A stretch of DNA of 64,000 nucleotides from Pseudomonas sp. SG20056 (GTDB lineage: Bacteria > Pseudomonadota > Gammaproteobacteria > Pseudomonadales > Pseudomonadaceae). Positions within the stretch are counted from its first letter, which is position 1, and each line of letters starts with the position of its first letter. Below, piece after piece: positions 8,756 to 18,229 of this stretch. Location: contig NZ_CP134499.1 in assembly GCF_031764535.1 (NCBI RefSeq), positions 4,402,001-4,466,000 of the forward strand. Reading direction: 5' to 3'. The position numbers and the translations under genes are program-made. A model generated the notes under the pieces. The model was not told the origin of the DNA. It ran no database searches and was given only the letters and a program-made list of their open reading frames with translations.

Positions 8756-9634
8756 TCAGCCACGCTGCAGCAGAAAGTCGCTAACGCGCGCTGCAGCGGC
8801 CTCTGGCTGCTCCTGCATAAAACAGTGCCCACCGGGCACCACATGGCCGCTGACATGCCCATTGCTGGCGCACCAACGGGCCACCGACTTGGCCACAAAG
8901 GGATAGCTGCGCTCGCCATAGAGCACCTGGGTCGGGGTAGAGACTTTGCCCAGCGACGGCCACAGACGCTTGGGGAATGAGCTGAAAATATCCGCCTCGC
9001 GACTCGGCCGGCAGCGCAGCTCGGCGCCTTTGTCGCTGTCCTTCAAGGCATGCTGGATATAGGCAGCAAAGGCCTCTTCGGTCCAGCCGCGAAACATCCC
9101 ACGGCCATGCAGTGCCGCGTGGGCGGCGGCGCGGTCCGGCCAGCTGCTGCGGCGCTTGAGCGCCTTGCTGGCCAGGGTGGTACGCCGGCTCAAGCCCACC
9201 ACATCGGACAACGCCATCACCCCGATCATCGCCGGGCTGAACAGCACCGGATCGAGCAAAACCGCACGCTGGAATAGCGCTGGATGACGCGCCAGGATCA
9301 GGCTAGTCAGTACCCCGCCAAAGCTGTGGCCCAGCGCATAGACAGGGACATCGGCAAAGCGCTCACGCCCAGCGGTAAATGCTTCAACTGCCAGTTCGGC
9401 GCTGCGGTTCCAGCCATGAAAGCGTCCGCCGTGATCGCTCTCACCATGACCCTGCACATCGCACAGCCACAGATCAAAATCCTCGGCCAACAGCGCCAAC
9501 ATCGGCGTATACACCCGCCCGCAATAGCCGTTGCCATGCAGAAAGTGCAGCACGGGTTTACCCGTAGGCGGCGTATACCAGCCACGCAGGGTGAAACCGG
9601 CGCTGCTGTCGTGGGACCAGGGTTGGAGGTGCAT
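8756..9634 (-). CDS. Alpha/beta hydrolase
   Basis: A 292-residue alpha/beta-hydrolase-fold protein. LHFLHGNGYCGRVYTP carries the oxyanion-hole HGNG, DVQGHGESD follows, and the nucleophile elbow is GHSFGG. The acid and the late His (VPGGHCFMQ) complete a likely Ser-Asp-His triad. No signal peptide or lipase lid is apparent. The substrate is not predictable. The downstream small gene is likely in the same transcript. Confidence 0.88.
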   Translation of the reverse strand: MHLQPWSHDSSAGFTLRGWYTPPTGKPVLHFLHGNGYCGRVYTPMLALLAEDFDLWLCDVQGHGESDHGGRFHGWNRSAELAVEAFTAGRERFADVPVYALGHSFGGVLTSLILARHPALFQRAVLLDPVLFSPAMIGVMALSDVVGLSRRTTLASKALKRRSSWPDRAAAHAALHGRGMFRGWTEEAFAAYIQHALKDSDKGAELRCRPSREADIFSSFPKRLWPSLGKVSTPTQVLYGERSYPFVAKSVARWCASNGHVSGHVVPGGHCFMQEQPEAAAARVSDFLLQRG

Positions 9635-9690
9635 GGGCGTGATCCAGAGAAAAGTAGCCGCAGTTTATCAACACCCGGCAGCCGTTCGCC

Positions 9691-10656
9691 TCAGGCTAAT
9701 CGGCACTGGGCGAACCCCGCTTGCAGAGTGGCGATGTCTTGCGCCTCACTGAAGATCAACTCCAGCCGCGAGTCCTTGCGCCATTCGCTGTTTTGCCAGT
9801 GCAGGGCCTGGCCATTGAGAGCGTTGGCGGACAGCCAGCCGGCGTTGGTGTGCAGCACCAACTTGGCGCGGCGCCAGGGCAGCCCACTCAGCCACTGCTG
9901 CACGCGCAACAGCTCGAACTGCTGACTGGGGTGCCAGCGCCAGCCGATGCTCCAGCCTTCGGCCTGCTGTTGCACCTGGCAGATCGGCTCGCGTGGACTG
10001 CGCCACAGTAGCGGCAGCGGCGCGCTGCCACTGGGCAGGTTGTCCAGCGTGCCCGCGCTCTCGGCCTGGGCGCTAAAACCGGGCAGTTCTGCCAGTGGCA
10101 ATGCACCCTGGCGGGTCCAGTAAATCGGTCGCGCGGGCAGTTGCAGCTGAATGCGCGCCTGGGTAGCCTCATCCAGCCCTTCGGCCTTGTTCAACAGCAG
10201 CAGCCCGGCGTGGCCAAGCGTCGCCTGCTGACTCTCTGGCAGCGCAACACCGGCGGCCAAAGCCTGAGCATCCAGCACCAGCAACGGCTCCTGCACCGCC
10301 AACACGCCAGCCCAGGGCGCTTCGCGCAGCTGTTCGAGCAATACCAGCGGATGGCCGAGGCCGGACGGCTCGATCAGCAGGCGGTCCGGTTTGGCCTTGC
10401 GCAACAGCCGGCTAAGCCCAACCTGAAACGGCACGCCGTTAACGCAGCACAGGCAGCCACCCGCCACTTCACCGAGGGCCACTCCGTCGTCGTCGGTGGT
10501 CAGCAGCGCGGCATCCAGGCCGATCAGGCCGAATTCATTGATCAGCACCGCCCAGCGCTCATGCGCCGGGCGCTGCGCCAGCAGGTGGCGAATCAGGCTG
10601 GTCTTACCGGCACCGAGCGGCCCGGCGATCAGATGAGTGGGGATATTTTTCAGCAT
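9691..10656 (-). CDS. COG0523 (CobW/YjiA-like) P-loop GTPase
   Basis: A 321-residue G3E-family GTPase. It has GPLGAGKTS (P-loop), NEFGLIGLD (switch), GGCLCC, the CxCC metal-binding site, and NKAEG (guanine specificity). The C-terminal domain is short and lacks the His-rich loop of CobW. This shape matches the YjiA-like branch, which is thought to bind or deliver transition metals. It stands apart from the zinc cluster downstream and from cobW, so it is one of three COG0523 proteins in this window. Its metal target is unknown. Confidence 0.87.
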   Translation of the reverse strand: MLKNIPTHLIAGPLGAGKTSLIRHLLAQRPAHERWAVLINEFGLIGLDAALLTTDDDGVALGEVAGGCLCCVNGVPFQVGLSRLLRKAKPDRLLIEPSGLGHPLVLLEQLREAPWAGVLAVQEPLLVLDAQALAAGVALPESQQATLGHAGLLLLNKAEGLDEATQARIQLQLPARPIYWTRQGALPLAELPGFSAQAESAGTLDNLPSGSAPLPLLWRSPREPICQVQQQAEGWSIGWRWHPSQQFELLRVQQWLSGLPWRRAKLVLHTNAGWLSANALNGQALHWQNSEWRKDSRLELIFSEAQDIATLQAGFAQCRLA

Positions 10657-10764
10657 GGGCCTATGGTGCGGGTTTGCCGGCCCAGGGAGAACCCCGATCC
10701 AGAGCGCAGACTGAATAAAAGCTGCATGCTAGAGTCGCCGGCATATTTTTTGGGGGATCGGTCG

Positions 10765-11118
10765 ATGCGTGTTTTTCTGTTGCTGAGCCTGTTTACACTG
10801 TCCGGCCTGGCCTGGGGTGAAGCCTGTGTGGTGCATAGCCAGGCCGAGCGCCTAGATGTGAAGGTCTGCCAGCAGAACCGCAGCATCCCGCCCAACCTGT
10901 TCCGCACCGGTTTCTGCCAGCCGCAGCTGCAGGGTCAGAAGGTCGAGGTGGAGTTTGTCGAGCAGTGCCCGATGGGCGCCTTTGGCGTATGCCGCAACGC
11001 CACGGTAGGCGGCACGCCTTACCAGCAGGATGTGCACTATTACGGCGTCGCCACGGATGCCACCTACCTCAAGCCCTTCTGCGAAAAGCAGAGCAAGGGT
11101 GTGTGGATGGCGCGCTAA
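10765..11118 (+). CDS. Small secreted cysteine-rich protein
   Basis: A 117-residue protein with a signal peptide of about 18 residues (MRVFLLLSLFTLSGLAWG). The mature part has about six Cys (EACVVHSQ, VKVCQQN, GFCQPQ, EQCPMGAFGVC, PFCEKQ), consistent with disulfides in the periplasm. The ATG follows GGGGGATCGG; the much longer upstream open frame is antisense to the GTPase gene and not coding. I do not recognise a named family. It is followed by a 74-bp repeat element and a hairpin with a T-run. Confidence 0.65.
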   Translation: MRVFLLLSLFTLSGLAWGEACVVHSQAERLDVKVCQQNRSIPPNLFRTGFCQPQLQGQKVEVEFVEQCPMGAFGVCRNATVGGTPYQQDVHYYGVATDATYLKPFCEKQSKGVWMAR

Positions 11119-11120
11119 CC

Positions 11121-11194
11121 GGCCGTTGAAAAACGTTAGCCAGGCAGCCTGTTTTTAACGCCGCAATGGCAACGTAGGTAGTTTTTCAACAGCC
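11121..11194. repeat. 74-bp inverted-repeat element
   Basis: Ends GGCCGTTGAAAAAC and GTTTTTCAACAGCC are near-perfect complements. The interior has GCCTGTTTTTAACGCCGC, a core also present in the element at 41076-41220 and, in variant form, in the one at 7582-7850. It starts three bases after the preceding stop codon. Confidence 0.65.
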
Positions 11195-11296
11195 TGCGAG
11201 CCGTCATCAAAGCGTAACCCTGTCTATGTTCTAGTGGCCTTGGGTACCTCACCCCTGCATGCCGGGTCACGCGCCGGTGTGCCTTTCTGGTGCTTA

Positions 11297-11323
11297 AGGC
11301 TGCTTTCTCGCAGCCTATTTTTT
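11297..11323 (+). terminator. Rho-independent terminator
   Basis: AGGCTGC / GCAGCCT stem (11297-11303, 11310-11316) with a 6-base loop, followed by ATTTTTTG. It lies between convergent genes and is oriented to end transcription from the small secreted-protein gene. Confidence 0.7.
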
Positions 11324-11332
11324 GCCTGAAAT

Positions 11333-11976
11333 TTAAGCCAGCCAGTCCAGGGTCAGGAGCAATCGCCCCTCACCGGCCGCTGGTTGCGGCGAGCGGTGGA
11401 TCAAGCCGCCGCCCTCGTTGCCTATCCATTTTTCACCCTTGGCCAGCAGCACATGGCCAGCCTCGGCGCGCTGGATCAGGGCCGGATCGCTCGGTTCAGC
11501 GCCAAGGTCGCCCAAGCGGCGGCGCGCCATCACGCCTTCTTCCAGCCACTCACTACCGACCCCGGCGTAGCTGGTAATCAGCCGTACCGGCACATGATCA
11601 ACGTGGAAACGCGGGCACATGGCCTTGTCGAGAATACGCAGGCGCAGGCCGATGCGTTTGGCGTCGAACAGACAGGCGAAGGCGCTGACCAGCCAGCTGA
11701 CGTCCTGCAAAAAGGCCGCCTGCCCCGGCAAATCGCTGTAGGTATCGACCAGACCGCTCAGGTTCGGCTCACTCTCCGGGCTGGCCAACTCCAGCACGAT
11801 GGATTGCCCCAGCGGCTCGCCCTGAGCTAACAGGGCGTTGGCAAAATCGCTGATCTGCGCGGGCAGCTGGCGCTGCCAGAGCGCCAGGTTGACCTCATCA
11901 CGCAGCACCTCACCGAATACATCAATCTGCTCGCTGGCGATCTGCTGCAGCGGCTGGCGCAACACCTGCGCGAGCA

Positions 11977-11977
<1 letters not shown>
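11333..11977 (-). CDS. DUF1826 protein of the zinc-starvation operon
   Basis: A 214-residue protein that in Pseudomonas typically follows a COG0523 GTPase and dksA2 in a Zur-regulated operon, as here. The start overlaps the GTPase stop (TGATG), implying coupled translation. A CPRFHVDHVPVRL segment followed ~50 residues later by GGGLIHRSPQ gives an H-x-D...H arrangement like that of 2-oxoglutarate/Fe(II) oxygenases; this structural link is my inference. Role in zinc limitation is suggested only by context. Confidence 0.8.
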
Positions 11978-13182
<1,205 letters not shown>

Positions 13183-13186
13183 GGTT

Positions 13187-13615
13187 TCAGTCTCCATCAA
13201 CGTGGCGCAGGTGTTTTTCGCGTTGTTCCTGACGCTCTTTGGCTTCGATGCACAGGCTGGCGGTAGGCCGTAGCAGCAGACGCTTGAGGCCGATTGGCTC
13301 ACCGGTCTCGACACACCAGCCGTATTCGCCGCGAGCCAGGCGGTCGAGCGCTTCATCGATCTTGTCGAGCAGCTTCTTTTCCCGCTCCAGCAGGCGCAGT
13401 TGCCACTGGCGCTGCTCTTCGGCGCTGCCAATGTCGGCGGGGTCGCTGCTGGTTTCGCGTTCGCGCAGGGTTTCGAACTCCTCGGCTATACGGTTTTGCA
13501 GTTCATCGCGCTGGCTGAGCAGCAGCGTGCGGAAAAACTGCTGTTGCGCGGCGTTCATGTAGTCATCCGCCGGCTGGGCGAGCAGCTCGGCGTGGGTGAG
13601 CGGTGTTTCGGTCAT
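13187..13615 (-). CDS. dksA2: DksA2, zinc-independent paralogue of RNA polymerase factor DksA
   Basis: A 142-residue DksA-fold protein with an N-terminal coiled coil carrying the DPAD-like tip (SSDPADIGSAEE). The C-terminal globular part normally holds a four-Cys zinc finger. Here the positions are Cys101, Thr104, Cys122 and Ala125, the same Cys-Thr-Cys-Ala set known for P. aeruginosa DksA2. Such proteins work without zinc and replace DksA when zinc is scarce. It heads an operon with the COG0523 GTPase and DUF1826, and a Zur-box-like palindrome lies 30 bases upstream of its start. Confidence 0.93.
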   Translation of the reverse strand: MTETPLTHAELLAQPADDYMNAAQQQFFRTLLLSQRDELQNRIAEEFETLRERETSSDPADIGSAEEQRQWQLRLLEREKKLLDKIDEALDRLARGEYGWCVETGEPIGLKRLLLRPTASLCIEAKERQEQREKHLRHVDGD

Positions 13616-13645
13616 CGTCAGGATTCACTGGCTTTGTAATTTACT

Positions 13646-13660
13646 TGTTATAACATAACA
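13646..13660. promoter_or_regulatory. Zur-box-like palindrome between dksA2 and folE2
   Basis: TGTTATA-A-CATAACA, a 7-1-7 near-perfect palindrome, matches the known gammaproteobacterial Zur consensus (TGTTATA..ATAACA). It lies about 30 bases from both divergent start codons, so one bound dimer pair could repress both operons. Both sides encode zinc-sparing proteins, which supports the call. Confidence 0.82.
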
Positions 13661-13691
13661 CTTAAACCCACAGCCGAGCGGCAGATTTCTG

Positions 13692-14582
13692 ATGAACGCA
13701 CTGACCTTGCCGGACATAGCCGCGCAAACACCCGACCACACACAGGCGCTGGACTGGGTTGGCATGCAGGGCATCGCGCTGCCAATCAATCTGGCTGGGC
13801 AACGCATCAATGCCAGCGCCGATGTCGGGGTTAGCCTGGATGATGGCCATGCGCGCGGCATACATATGTCGCGCCTGTACCTGGCGCTGCATCGGCTGGA
13901 ACAGCGCGAACTGAGCCCGTCGACGTTGCGAGAGTTGCTGAACGAGTTTCTGCACAGCCATCAGGACCTGTCGCGGCAGGCGTCCATCACCTTGCGCGGC
14001 GAGGCCTTGCTCAGCCGCCCGGCACTGGTCAGCCCTCTGGCAGGATGGAAGTCTTACCCCTTCGAAGTGCGTGCACGCCAGGATTCATGGGGGTTTCACG
14101 TGGAACTGCAGGTAGAAGTGGCCTATTCCTCGACCTGCCCGTGCTCCGCTGCCCTGGCGCGCCAGCTGATTCAGCAGCGCTTTGTCGAGGACTTCGCCGA
14201 CCAGCCGCTGGATCACACACAACTGCTAGCCTGGCTCGGCTCACCCCAGGGCATCGTCGCCACGCCACACAGCCAGCGCAGTTTCGCCACTTTGCAGGTG
14301 CGCCTGCACAGCGACAGCGCGGAGTTGCCACTGGTTGCACTGATCAATATTGCCGAACAAGCCCTCGGCACCGCCGTGCAGACGGCGGTAAAGCGCGCCG
14401 ACGAGCAGGCCTTCGCCTTGGCCAACGGGCAAAACCTGATGTTCTGCGAAGACGCCGCCCGCCGCCTGCACAGCGCCTTGCGCGAACAGCCTGCGTTCCG
14501 CGCCTTCCAGCTGCGCGTGGTACACGCAGAAAGCCTGCACGTCCACGATGCTGTTGCCGCCAGCACTTGGAACTGGCGCTGA
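13692..14582 (+). CDS. folE2: GTP cyclohydrolase FolE2 (type IB)
   Basis: A 296-residue FolE2 (COG1469) enzyme converting GTP to 7,8-dihydroneopterin triphosphate, the first step of folate synthesis. It has the family marks VGMQGIALPI, GIHMSRLY and the active-site CPCSAALA near residue 150, and NLMFCEDAARR toward the C-terminus. FolE2 can use metals other than zinc and backs up FolE under zinc shortage. It is divergent from the dksA2 operon with the Zur-box-like site between. The ATG at 13692 fits the family N-terminus. Confidence 0.93.
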   Translation: MNALTLPDIAAQTPDHTQALDWVGMQGIALPINLAGQRINASADVGVSLDDGHARGIHMSRLYLALHRLEQRELSPSTLRELLNEFLHSHQDLSRQASITLRGEALLSRPALVSPLAGWKSYPFEVRARQDSWGFHVELQVEVAYSSTCPCSAALARQLIQQRFVEDFADQPLDHTQLLAWLGSPQGIVATPHSQRSFATLQVRLHSDSAELPLVALINIAEQALGTAVQTAVKRADEQAFALANGQNLMFCEDAARRLHSALREQPAFRAFQLRVVHAESLHVHDAVAASTWNWR

Positions 14583-14644
14583 AGCGATTTACCTAGCGCA
14601 TACGCGGCGCTAACCTGCCGGGCGAACCCTTGCAGACCACTCCG

Positions 14645-15139
14645 ATGACAACCCAGCCGTCCGCCGCGTTCAATTTACGGGCCTACCAGCCTCAGGATCT
14701 ATCCGCCCTGGTCGCCCTGTTTCAGGCATCGGTCAGCCAGTTGACCACCCAGCACTACGACACAGCGCAGCGACAAGCCTGGTCTCCCGAGGTCGCGGAC
14801 ATGCTTGCCTGGCAAACACGTTTTGCCCAACTTGAGTTACTTATCGCCGAAGATGGCTGCGCTATAGCCGGCTTTATCGGCTTTAGTCTGGATGGGCATA
14901 TCGACCTGCTGTACTGCGCGCCCAGCCATGCCCGTCAAGGTGTCGCCAGCGCCTTGTATGCCGCTGCCGAGCAACGCTTGCGCGCAGCGGGGGTGCGCGA
15001 GCTGTTTACCGAGGCAAGTCTGGTGGCCCAAGCGTTTTTTGCCGCACAGGGATTTTCTGTGCAGCAGGCACAGACGGTGACGCGCGGCGCTGCTATGTTG
15101 CCGCGCATGCTGATGGGCAAAACGCTGGAGCGCCGATGA
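14645..15139 (+). CDS. GNAT-family N-acetyltransferase
   Basis: A 164-residue GCN5-related acetyltransferase. The acetyl-CoA pyrophosphate loop is HARQGVASALY, preceded by the strand HIDLLYCAPS. It starts FNLRAYQPQDLSALVALF, the usual beta1-alpha1 of the family. I use the ATG; a TTG 15 bases earlier is possible. Its last codons overlap the next gene by four bases (ATGA), so the two are translationally coupled. Acceptor substrate is unknown. Confidence 0.87.
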   Translation: MTTQPSAAFNLRAYQPQDLSALVALFQASVSQLTTQHYDTAQRQAWSPEVADMLAWQTRFAQLELLIAEDGCAIAGFIGFSLDGHIDLLYCAPSHARQGVASALYAAAEQRLRAAGVRELFTEASLVAQAFFAAQGFSVQQAQTVTRGAAMLPRMLMGKTLERR

Positions 15140-15372
15140 ACACCCTGACCATTATCGTGCTGAGCGCCGTGGTACTGGCCGCCTGCGCCCTGGCGCTGTG
15201 GAGCTGGTTTAACCAGCGCAAGCTGGAAAAGCTCGATGAGCGGATCAACCGGCAGAGCGAACTGATCGCGCAACTCGACAGCGTGCTGGAAAACCCGCAG
15301 CTCAGCGAAGCCGAGCAGTTGGCGAAAAGCGAAGCCTTGCTGGCCAAACTGCAGGAAACCCGCAAGCCCTAG
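15136..15372 (+). CDS. Small single-pass membrane protein with coiled coil
   Basis: A 78-residue protein with one N-terminal transmembrane helix (residues 4-24, LTIIVLSAVVLAACALALWSW). The remainder is a charged helix rich in Leu, Glu, Lys and Gln (QRKLEKLDERI, QSELIAQLDSVL), likely a coiled coil. No named family is recognised. It is coupled to the upstream acetyltransferase by a four-base overlap and followed immediately by a strong hairpin. Confidence 0.65.
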   Translation: MNTLTIIVLSAVVLAACALALWSWFNQRKLEKLDERINRQSELIAQLDSVLENPQLSEAEQLAKSEALLAKLQETRKP

Positions 15373-15403
15373 GGTTGTGACAGGGTTCAACTGTCACAAC
15401 CCT
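15371..15403. terminator. 12-bp perfect hairpin after the small membrane protein gene
   Basis: AGGGTTGTGACA pairs exactly with TGTCACAACCCT around a 9-base loop. The left arm begins inside the stop codon. There is no T-run, so it may act as a transcript-end stabiliser or a weak terminator. Confidence 0.55.
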
Positions 15404-15550
15404 GTAGGAACCGCGGGGATGCCTAATCCATGCGTGCGAATCGCGGGCATGGCCCGCTCCTACAAGCCGATGGCCGAACCAGCCTTGGCCGCGATGTTGT
15501 TGGATTGACTGTGATCGCGGGCAATAACTGGGCGTCCCCCCCGCTCCTAC
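15404..15550. repeat. REP-like repeats of the GTAGGA...GCTCCTAC type
   Basis: GTAGGAACCGCGG (15404) pairs with CCCGCTCCTAC (about 15453-15463). A second half-unit GATCGCGGGC...CCGCTCCTAC ends near 15549. This family differs from the GTGGGAGGGGC REPs elsewhere in the window. It fills the space between convergent genes; no gene is seen here. Confidence 0.65.
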
Positions 15551-15567
15551 AAAAGCTGAACCGCGCC

Positions 15568-17496
15568 CTACCAACCGCCGCCGCCACCGCCACCGCCGCC
15601 GCCACCTGACGAACCACCGCCGGATGAACCGCCCCCACCTGACGAGCTGCTCGACGGTGGCGATGAAGCCAGTGCCGTGGCGCTGCTCAGGCCAGCAGCC
15701 AGAGCGGCGCTCATCGCCAGTGGTGTGCTGAATGAGCTGCGGCTGTGGTACCAGTCCGGTTGATAGTCACGCTGCGCCGGGTCGATCAGGCCATTGGCCA
15801 ACGCCGTACTGAAGCGCGCGCTCCACTTGTCCTCCACGCCCAGGGCCATGGCGTAAGGCAGGTGCTTTTCGTACAACGCAATGCTCATCGCCGGGGCATT
15901 GCCGGCCAGGGCCAGTGCCTCACTTTCCGCCAGTTGCAGGTAGTCGCGATAGCCTTCCAGCTGATCGAGCAAACGCCGCCCTTCAACCGATGGCGCCGGC
16001 AACAGGTAATAGAACAGCACCACCACCAGCACATACACGCAAAGCAGCAGCAAGGCCGGCACCGACGCCGCATCACTGAGCATCCACAAGCCAATCGGCA
16101 CTGGCCAGACAAACATCAACCCCGCCAGGCCCAGGCCGATCTGCTTGCCCAAACTGGGCTGATTCCAGGCCATGTACAGCACAAACAACGACGGCACGCC
16201 AAAGCCCAGGGTGAACACCACACCGGCCAGGCCGACAGCCACATCGTCCTCGTTACGCGCGCCGGTCAGCACCATTACCAGGCAGCCGACCACCGCCCAC
16301 ACCAGCCCCCAGGTCCAGATGCCACGGTTATTGCTGAACCAGGCCTTGCCCTCGGTTTGCAGCTGGGTTTTCAGCCCAGCCACGGCATCGGCCAGGCGCG
16401 GCTCGTAGTCGCTGCCAATCTCCAGGGCGATACCTTCCTTGTTGGCCGGAAACAGGCGCTTGCGCAGCTCGCGATCAGCCTCACTGAAGTCAGCGCGCTC
16501 ACCCGTGCCGCGGGCCAGGCTAAAACCGCCACCGCGCGGTTTGTCTTCGAGGTGCAGATGCTTGCGGATAGCCATATCGGTGAGCCACACACTGAACGCC
16601 CGCGCATCCTGATACGCGCCCTTGAAACCGCGATGCCAGAGGTAGCCGGCCTGCACCGCGCTCATGCCTTTCGGAGCTTCGAACAGTGGAATGATCAGAC
16701 CTTTTTCGGGGTCACGGCCGACTCGATCCCAGGTACGCATATAAAAGATCACCAGACCAACCAGCAGCAGCGCGCCCAGGCACAGGCCAAGGTTATCCAA
16801 CAGCATCGAGCCCAGGCGCTGCATTACACCCGGCCGCGCCACCAGGCCGGCAGGCCAATCCACGGCAACAGTCAGGCCGTGATAGGCCGGCAAGGCTTGG
16901 GTGGTGGCCAGACGCAGGGTGTCGTCGCGCTGTTCGAGCACCTCATAGGCTTTGCCCTGATCACCGCCGGCTCCGGTATAGGCGGCCACATCCCCCATCC
17001 GCGCACCCGGCGGCAGTTTGACCTCGACCGAGGCCTTGAGAATCGGAAAGACCCACTGATTACCGGTGACGTTCCAGTACAGCTCATCGGTATTGAGGTG
17101 GTGCAACAGCTGGCGCTCAACCCGGTAACGCAGTTCGTACTGATAGCGTCCCGGCTGCAGCAGCTGGTTGGCCGAGCCTAGGTAATAGCGCACCCAGCTG
17201 CCGTTCTGCTCGACCCGCGCCCGCTCCGCCTGACCATCGCGACTCACCGCAAGCAGGGTGATCGGGCTGCTCTGCAACAGGCCGAGGGGCAAGCTGTAGC
17301 TGACCGGCAGATCGCGGTAGATGCCGCGCTTGATCTGCTCACCCTCGGCCTGCACGGTGATCCGCTCGGTCACCAGCAGGTTGCCGTCCGCCTGCACCTG
17401 CAGGGTCACGGCAAAGTCTTCAATCACCTCGGCTGCTGCAGCCCACAGCGGCAGCAGGCACAGGCTCAACAGGGCAAAACGCAGCACTCGCAGCAT
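15568..17496 (-). CDS. DUF2207 membrane protein with Gly-rich tail
   Basis: A 642-residue protein with a signal peptide (MLRVLRFALLSLCLLPLWAAAA). A periplasmic DUF2207 beta domain follows (ERITVQAEGEQIKRGIYRDLP near residue 45, NVTGNQWVFPI near 155). About four to five membrane helices come next, with a cytoplasmic section between. The C-terminus is low complexity: Ser runs followed by a run of about 20 residues that are nearly all Gly, ending in Trp. It is one base downstream of lemA, and LemA-DUF2207 pairs are common. Function is unknown. The start is set by the signal peptide and by the lemA stop. Confidence 0.88.
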   Translation of the reverse strand: MLRVLRFALLSLCLLPLWAAAAEVIEDFAVTLQVQADGNLLVTERITVQAEGEQIKRGIYRDLPVSYSLPLGLLQSSPITLLAVSRDGQAERARVEQNGSWVRYYLGSANQLLQPGRYQYELRYRVERQLLHHLNTDELYWNVTGNQWVFPILKASVEVKLPPGARMGDVAAYTGAGGDQGKAYEVLEQRDDTLRLATTQALPAYHGLTVAVDWPAGLVARPGVMQRLGSMLLDNLGLCLGALLLVGLVIFYMRTWDRVGRDPEKGLIIPLFEAPKGMSAVQAGYLWHRGFKGAYQDARAFSVWLTDMAIRKHLHLEDKPRGGGFSLARGTGERADFSEADRELRKRLFPANKEGIALEIGSDYEPRLADAVAGLKTQLQTEGKAWFSNNRGIWTWGLVWAVVGCLVMVLTGARNEDDVAVGLAGVVFTLGFGVPSLFVLYMAWNQPSLGKQIGLGLAGLMFVWPVPIGLWMLSDAASVPALLLLCVYVLVVVLFYYLLPAPSVEGRRLLDQLEGYRDYLQLAESEALALAGNAPAMSIALYEKHLPYAMALGVEDKWSARFSTALANGLIDPAQRDYQPDWYHSRSSFSTPLAMSAALAAGLSSATALASSPPSSSSSGGGGSSGGGSSGGGGGGGGGGGW

Positions 17497-17497
17497 G

Positions 17498-18070
17498 TCA
17501 AAACTCCATTTTTGGCGACTGGGCATCACGCGGGTCATCCAGGCTGAAGTACTCCGCCTGGGTAAAGGCAAAAGGCCGCGCCACCATGTTGCTCGGCACC
17601 GACTCCACCAGCACATTCAACTCGCGCACCGCGCCGTTGTAGTAACGCCGGGCCATCTGAATATGCTCCTCGACCTCGGTGATATTGCGTTGCAGGTCGA
17701 GAAATTGACCATCGGCCTTGAGCGCCGGGTAATCCTCGATCAAGGCAAACAACTGGCGCAGCTGCGTGCCCAGATGCGCCTCTACCGGGCCCCGCGCACC
17801 CGGCGGTGAATCGGCCAGCTGCACCGCACGCATGCGCTCCTGTACCAGCGCCTGCAGGGTGCTCTGCTCGTAGCTCATGTACTGGCGCACACACTCGACC
17901 AGTGCCGGAATCAGGCTGGCGCGGCGCTTGAGCTGCACATCGATACCACTCCAGGCCTCGGCCACCCGCGCGCGGTTGAACACCAGGCGGTTGTAGTAAT
18001 AAATCGCCAAACCAGCGAGCGCCGCCAGCAGCGCCAGCACCACCCAGAATCCCGCCCCTTGCATAGCCAC
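17498..18070 (-). CDS. lemA: LemA family protein
   Basis: A 190-residue protein with an N-terminal membrane helix (residues 7-26) and an extended helical domain. Family motifs are YNRLVFNRARVAEAWSGIDVQLKRR, then LIPALVECVRQY, and the C-terminal NGAVRELNVLVESVPSNMVA. The orientation is usually N-out with the helical domain in the cytoplasm or periplasm; this is not settled. It is followed after one base by the DUF2207 gene. The family name comes from a Listeria antigen and is unrelated to the GacS/LemA kinase of Pseudomonas. Confidence 0.92.
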   Translation of the reverse strand: MAMQGAGFWVVLALLAALAGLAIYYYNRLVFNRARVAEAWSGIDVQLKRRASLIPALVECVRQYMSYEQSTLQALVQERMRAVQLADSPPGARGPVEAHLGTQLRQLFALIEDYPALKADGQFLDLQRNITEVEEHIQMARRYYNGAVRELNVLVESVPSNMVARPFAFTQAEYFSLDDPRDAQSPKMEF

Positions 18071-18229
18071 TCCTTGATAAAAACCCGCTGATCGCCTGCG
18101 CTATCTGCTTACCACCTCACACCATAGCCGGCGTCGACCGCGCTTGCTGGCACACCCGGTAACGCCAGCAAGGCGGACAGCACCGGACAATCGCCGTATC
18201 CTCTAGGGCCAGCCACTGCGAGGCACCCC

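Noticed and set aside
10141..10764. Long N-terminal extension of the small secreted protein
   Set aside because: The extension is antisense to the COG0523 gene, while the ATG at 10765 has a ribosome site and a clear signal peptide.
15745..17181. 478-codon open frame antisense to the DUF2207 gene
   Set aside because: No recognisable motif, His/Gln-rich shadow composition, and the opposite strand encodes a protein with signal peptide and membrane helices.
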